Assembly: GCA_937892095.1 (NCBI GenBank)
Contig: CALAVC010000140.1
Location: 1 to 9,205 of the forward strand
Origin: an uncultured Bacteroidales bacterium
Lineage (GTDB): Bacteria; Bacteroidota; Bacteroidia; Bacteroidales; Marinilabiliaceae
Length of the DNA: 9,205 bases
Reading direction: 5' to 3'
How positions within the stretch are numbered: position 1 is the stretch's first letter; every line of letters begins with the position of its first letter. The notes below the pieces were generated by a model, which did not search any database, was not told the DNA's origin, and saw only the letters and a program-made list of their open reading frames with translations. A program made the translations under genes and the position numbers. Positions 6,317 through 9,205 of this stretch are shown one piece after another.

Positions 6317-7995
6317 TATCATCAAAAAAGTTTTCGCTGAAGCACCTACTGCGAGCATTGAAGATTGTTTGGCAGTGTTCGCCAATGTTGGCAGTCTGTA
6401 ATGTTTGTCTAACAGTCATTGTCGGACTATTGCCAGTGGTTTTGTTGTGGGTAATAGGTCGACTTGTCGACGTAACAATTGTTTACATTTCCGATGGCGT
6501 TTCCGATGATGTCGTCTGTTGGCTCCTCTGCTTTGGTGCTGTGCTTTGCACGTCGGCTGTTGCGTCGTCGCTTTCGTCGCTTGCTTCCGAACGATTGTCG
6601 GTCGTTTTGCGCATGCGTGTCGACCAGATGTTGCACACCCAAATGCAACGTATTGGTTATCAGGCTTTGCTTAGCCCGACATTTCAGACCTCTTCTTTTC
6701 GTGCCATAACAGGTTCTGCCGACCGACCTGTACATATATTTTTTTCTGCTCTCTTTCTTTGCCAGTCGACACTGACATTCTTAAGTATATGTCTTTGGTT
6801 GATGTCGGTTGCGTGGTGGCTTCCAATATCTATATGTTTGGCTGGGCAACCGCTTTTCTTATCTCGATTGCTACGCGCACGTCTGCTATACGATTTGCGA
6901 ATTTCGCAAGCCGAAGAGGAAAGACGTCTGTACTACTATAACAATGTTCTTATGGGGCAACAATATGCTCCCGAAGTGCGAATGTTTGGTCTTGCCGACT
7001 ATTTCTGTCTGCGCTATAACAATCTATATTCTCATCTTACGGCAGAGAAGATGGGCATTAGCAAACGCATTGAACTACAAAACATTGGTGCATCCATTGT
7101 TTCAGCTGTGCTCATGGCCGTCATTTTTTTCTGCGTCGTAAGGCTTGTTGCTGTTGGCGGACTTAGTGTCGGTGCTTTGGCCATGTATCTTATGGGCATT
7201 CGTCGGTGCGACAACACTATGCACGACGTTGCGATTCGATTATCTACCTTGCACTCCAATGCGCTCTACTTGACCGATTTTTTTGCGTTCATCGATGTCC
7301 CGCACTCGAAGTGTACACTCGCGCCTTTCCCATCCGATTTCGACAGCATACGGCTCGAAAACGTATCGTATGCATATCCCGAATCTTGCCGAAATGCACT
7401 TGCCGATTTTTCGCTTACCATACGCAGGGGCGAAGTCGTTGCCATCAAAGGACAAAACGGTTGTGGTAAGTCGACAATTGTTAAGTTAATTTGTGGGCTT
7501 CTTAGTCCGCAATCCGGACGCGTCATGATTGGCAATATGTTCATTGCAGACATAGACCCAACAGAATTGCAAAAGCACATTAGTATTGTTTTTCAAGATT
7601 TTCGCCTCTTCTGTGTGCCTGCCAAAGATAATATTGCGTTTGGCAATGTTAGTGAACCTCTTTCTATGTCGGCAGTTCGCGAGGCTGCCAAGTCTGCGGA
7701 TATTGACAACCTTATTTCTCTCTTGCCCGAAGGCTACGACACTCGACTTGGCAACCAGTTTAAGGGCTCTGAAATGTTCAGTCGGGGCGAATGGCAACGT
7801 ATAGCCATTGCTCGTGTGTTATATTCGTCAGCCGACATAATTTTGCTCGATGAGCCTACGAGTTCTCTCGACCCCAAAGCCCGACTAATGCTACATCGAA
7901 GTGTCGAAAAACTACGCAAGGTGGGTAAAACAATTATTATTGTTACTCACCTCGACGTAACGACCGAAATGGCCGACCGTGTAGTTACTTTATAG
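6304..7995 (+). CDS. ABC exporter, fused membrane and ATPase domains
   Basis: A 563-residue half-transporter expected to work as a homodimer in the inner membrane and export a peptide or lipid. The membrane domain covers about 25-330, with hydrophobic segments near 30-52, 70-92, 145-165, 168-188, 262-283 and 285-299, and carries the EVRMFGL loop at 224-230. The ATPase domain starts near 348. Motifs are Walker A GQNGCGKST (383-391), Q-loop Q431, signature FSRGEWQRI (492-500), Walker B IILLDE (512-517), D-loop SSLD, and H-loop H549. The -GEWQ- form is common in peptide and RiPP exporters, but here LSGG is changed to FSRG. The protein stops at VVTL, a few residues after the H-loop, without the usual C-terminal tail. 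No C39 peptidase domain is fused, so the S26 protein may supply cleavage. It starts inside the S26 gene and is last in the operon. Confidence 0.93.
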   Translation: MPQVVSSKKFSLKHLLRALKIVWQCSPMLAVCNVCLTVIVGLLPVVLLWVIGRLVDVTIVYISDGVSDDVVCWLLCFGAVLCTSAVASSLSSLASERLSVVLRMRVDQMLHTQMQRIGYQALLSPTFQTSSFRAITGSADRPVHIFFSALFLCQSTLTFLSICLWLMSVAWWLPISICLAGQPLFLSRLLRARLLYDLRISQAEEERRLYYYNNVLMGQQYAPEVRMFGLADYFCLRYNNLYSHLTAEKMGISKRIELQNIGASIVSAVLMAVIFFCVVRLVAVGGLSVGALAMYLMGIRRCDNTMHDVAIRLSTLHSNALYLTDFFAFIDVPHSKCTLAPFPSDFDSIRLENVSYAYPESCRNALADFSLTIRRGEVVAIKGQNGCGKSTIVKLICGLLSPQSGRVMIGNMFIADIDPTELQKHISIVFQDFRLFCVPAKDNIAFGNVSEPLSMSAVREAAKSADIDNLISLLPEGYDTRLGNQFKGSEMFSRGEWQRIAIARVLYSSADIILLDEPTSSLDPKARLMLHRSVEKLRKVGKTIIIVTHLDVTTEMADRVVTL

Positions 7996-8001
7996 GGGGC
8001 T

Positions 8002-8649
8002 CTAACGAATGTTTTTGAGCGTCTTTATGACTTCGTGAGGGTCTGCACTACCAAAGACGTAGCTCCCAGCCACAAGAATGTTTGCACCTGCTTTGGCGCA
8101 ATCGTGTGCCGTCTGCTCGTTTATTCCGCCGTCAATTTCTATCAGGGCATGACTACCCGTCTGTTCGCGAAGTTTGGTTAGCCGTTCTATTTTATTTAGT
8201 GTGTTTGGTATAAATTTTTGTCCTCCGAACCCCGGATTTACCGACATTAGTAGCACCATGTCGACCATTGGTAATATATCTTCGAGAAGACTAACAGGAC
8301 TACTGGGGTTGAGCGTAACTGCTGCTTTTATGCCAAGCGAATGAATATGGTTAATGGTGCTGTCGAGGTGTGTGCACGCTTCGTAGTGCACATTGATTAT
8401 GTGTGCGCCAAGGGCAGCAAAGGTGTCTATATAGCGTTGGGGGTCGACAATCATTAGGTGGACATCGAGTGGCTTGCTACAATACTTTTTAAGAGCCTTC
8501 GTAACAGGCATACCGAGCGAAATGTTTGGCACGAAGACTCCGTCCATGACGTCTATATGTACATAGTCGGCTTCGCTATTGTTTAGCATTTCGCACTCCC
8601 GTTGCAAGTTGCCAAAGTCGGCTGCAAGTATTGATGGAGAAACTTTCAT
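8002..8649 (-). CDS. rpe: Ribulose-phosphate 3-epimerase
   Basis: This 215-residue TIM-barrel enzyme interconverts D-ribulose 5-phosphate and D-xylulose 5-phosphate in the cytoplasmic pentose phosphate pathway. The family signatures are intact: SPSILAADF at 4-12, HIDVMDGVFVPN at 31-42 (metal ligands H31 and D33), HLM at 64-66 (H64), the phosphate-gripping MSVNPGFGGQ at 135-144, and EIDGGI at 171-176 with catalytic D173. Length is normal. It lies 44 nt downstream of the YciO/TsaC-type gene on the same strand, with no TAnnTTTG box seen in that gap. Its stop codon is only 6 nt from that of the convergent ABC exporter, leaving no room for a terminator between them. Confidence 0.97.
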   Translation of the reverse strand: MKVSPSILAADFGNLQRECEMLNNSEADYVHIDVMDGVFVPNISLGMPVTKALKKYCSKPLDVHLMIVDPQRYIDTFAALGAHIINVHYEACTHLDSTINHIHSLGIKAAVTLNPSSPVSLLEDILPMVDMVLLMSVNPGFGGQKFIPNTLNKIERLTKLREQTGSHALIEIDGGINEQTAHDCAKAGANILVAGSYVFGSADPHEVIKTLKNIR

Positions 8650-8693
8650 TTTAGTTTGTTGTTGGCTATTGTTTGAGGGTTGTTTGCTGTGGG

Positions 8694-9146
8694 TTATATT
8701 GCGTCGTCAAGCTCTCCTTTGCCTTGGCGGATTATTGTCCAATCTTCTGTCGTGCAGTCGACAATGGTAGACATTTCGGCTGAGCCAATGCCTCCATCAA
8801 TCACGATGTCGGCAAGATAGCTTAGGCGTTCTTCGATGAGCGATGGGGCGGTAAGATATTCAACTTCGGTGTCGTTGTCGCCCTCGCTCTTGACCGATGT
8901 CGTCAGGATGGGGCGTTCGAGTCTGCCGACAATTTCGCTCACTATTTTGTTGTCGGGTATGCGGATGCCTACAGTTTTCTTGTTTGTCTTAAATATTTTC
9001 GGCACGTTGCTATTAGCTTCGACAATGAAAGTAAATGGTCCGGGCGAGTTCTTCTTCATCAGTTTGAAAATGCGAGCCGAGATGGGGCGGACATATTCTG
9101 CCACATGACTGAGGGCTTTGCAAATGAAAGAGAGGCTGAAGCCCAT
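8694..9146 (-). CDS. YciO/TsaC/Sua5-family protein lacking its N-terminus
   Basis: The reading frame matches the family from LSFICKALSHVAEY onward: SPGPFTFIVEA, KKTVGIRIPDN, RPILTTS, VDxxIDGG-like DIVIDGGIG, STIVDCT and IIRQGKGELD. LTTS in place of the PSAN motif makes it closer to YciO than to true TsaC/Sua5. The family binds tRNA-like nucleotides; TsaC/Sua5 makes threonylcarbamoyl-AMP for TsaD, while YciO's role is less certain. Starting at the ATG at 9146 gives 150 residues against roughly 185-210 in the family, so about 60 N-terminal residues, including the Y-P-T-D-T nucleotide-site motif, are absent. The frame stays open to a GTG at 9200, but those extra residues are proline-rich with no family likeness and are the antisense of another gene. 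It is probably non-functional, or split by a junction. Confidence 0.75.
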   Translation of the reverse strand: MGFSLSFICKALSHVAEYVRPISARIFKLMKKNSPGPFTFIVEANSNVPKIFKTNKKTVGIRIPDNKIVSEIVGRLERPILTTSVKSEGDNDTEVEYLTAPSLIEERLSYLADIVIDGGIGSAEMSTIVDCTTEDWTIIRQGKGELDDAI

Positions 9147-9205
9147 GAAGACTAATGCGGAGGTCATAGTTATAGGCGGAGGGATAGTAGGTTGTGCCAC
9201 AGCAT
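9145..9205 (+). CDS. FAD-dependent oxidoreductase (DAO-like), first 20 codons
   Basis: The plus strand from the ATG at 9145 reads M-K-T-N-A-E and then VIVIGGGIVGCATA, open to the window edge. G11, G13 and G16 form the GxGxxG dinucleotide-binding turn between a hydrophobic strand and an Ala-rich helix, the classic N-terminus of D-amino-acid-oxidase/GlpD/LhgO-like flavoproteins. A second in-frame ATG at 9124 would add seven residues. The substrate cannot be told. Its start shares the palindrome CATG with the truncated minus-strand gene, and no promoter box is seen upstream. Confidence 0.7.
   Translation, partial: MKTNAEVIVIGGGIVGCATA

Noticed and set aside
9147..9200. N-terminal extension of the YciO/TsaC-type frame up to the GTG at 9200
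   Set aside because: The extra residues are Pro-rich without family likeness and are the reverse complement of the glycine-rich FAD-binding start on the plus strand.

Overview
The window looks like a piece of a Bacteroidota (probably Bacteroidales) genome, possibly a whole short contig because genes run off both ends. The evidence is a TonB-dependent receptor with an N-terminal carboxypeptidase-regulatory-like domain, promoter boxes of the Bacteroidota form TAnnTTTG, no obvious Shine-Dalgarno sequences, and protein sequences typical of that phylum. Family calls come from reading motifs by eye; no database search was run.

Left part, minus strand (1-2193): a BtuF-like periplasmic binding protein (2193 to 1354) is followed downstream by the first 414 codons of a TonB-dependent outer-membrane receptor (1242 to 1, cut by the window edge). 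Together they suggest uptake of a cobalamin-, haem- or siderophore-like compound. A 12-bp perfect inverted repeat joins the receptor's promoter box to its TTG start codon. The binding protein ends in a DATTGAT tail that resembles an ApbE flavinylation site. The divergent control region at 2194-2282 holds a promoter in each direction and a short tandem repeat.

Middle part, plus strand (2283-7995): seven genes spaced 20 nt or less, or overlapping, probably one operon. They are mazG (house-cleaning NTP pyrophosphatase), an unrecognised membrane-anchored protein, tsaD (tRNA t6A synthesis), and then a four-gene cassette: a PqqD-like peptide-binding protein, an HPr-kinase-like P-loop kinase, an S26-type peptidase with Ser/His chemistry, and an ABC exporter. 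The cassette resembles parts of ribosomal-peptide (RiPP, lasso-type) maturation pathways: bind a leader, phosphorylate, cleave, export. No precursor peptide, radical SAM enzyme, cyclase or transglutaminase-like B2 protease is visible. This is the most interesting system in the window.

Right part, minus strand (8002-9146): rpe (ribulose-phosphate 3-epimerase) lies downstream of a YciO/TsaC/Sua5-family gene that lacks its N-terminal ~60 residues. At the point where its homology stops, the opposite strand begins a clear FAD-dependent oxidoreductase N-terminus (9145 onward). This marks a rearrangement, an assembly junction or a decayed gene.

There is no gene-free stretch longer than about 110 bases. 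No tRNA, rRNA, CRISPR array, insertion sequence or classical terminator was seen.
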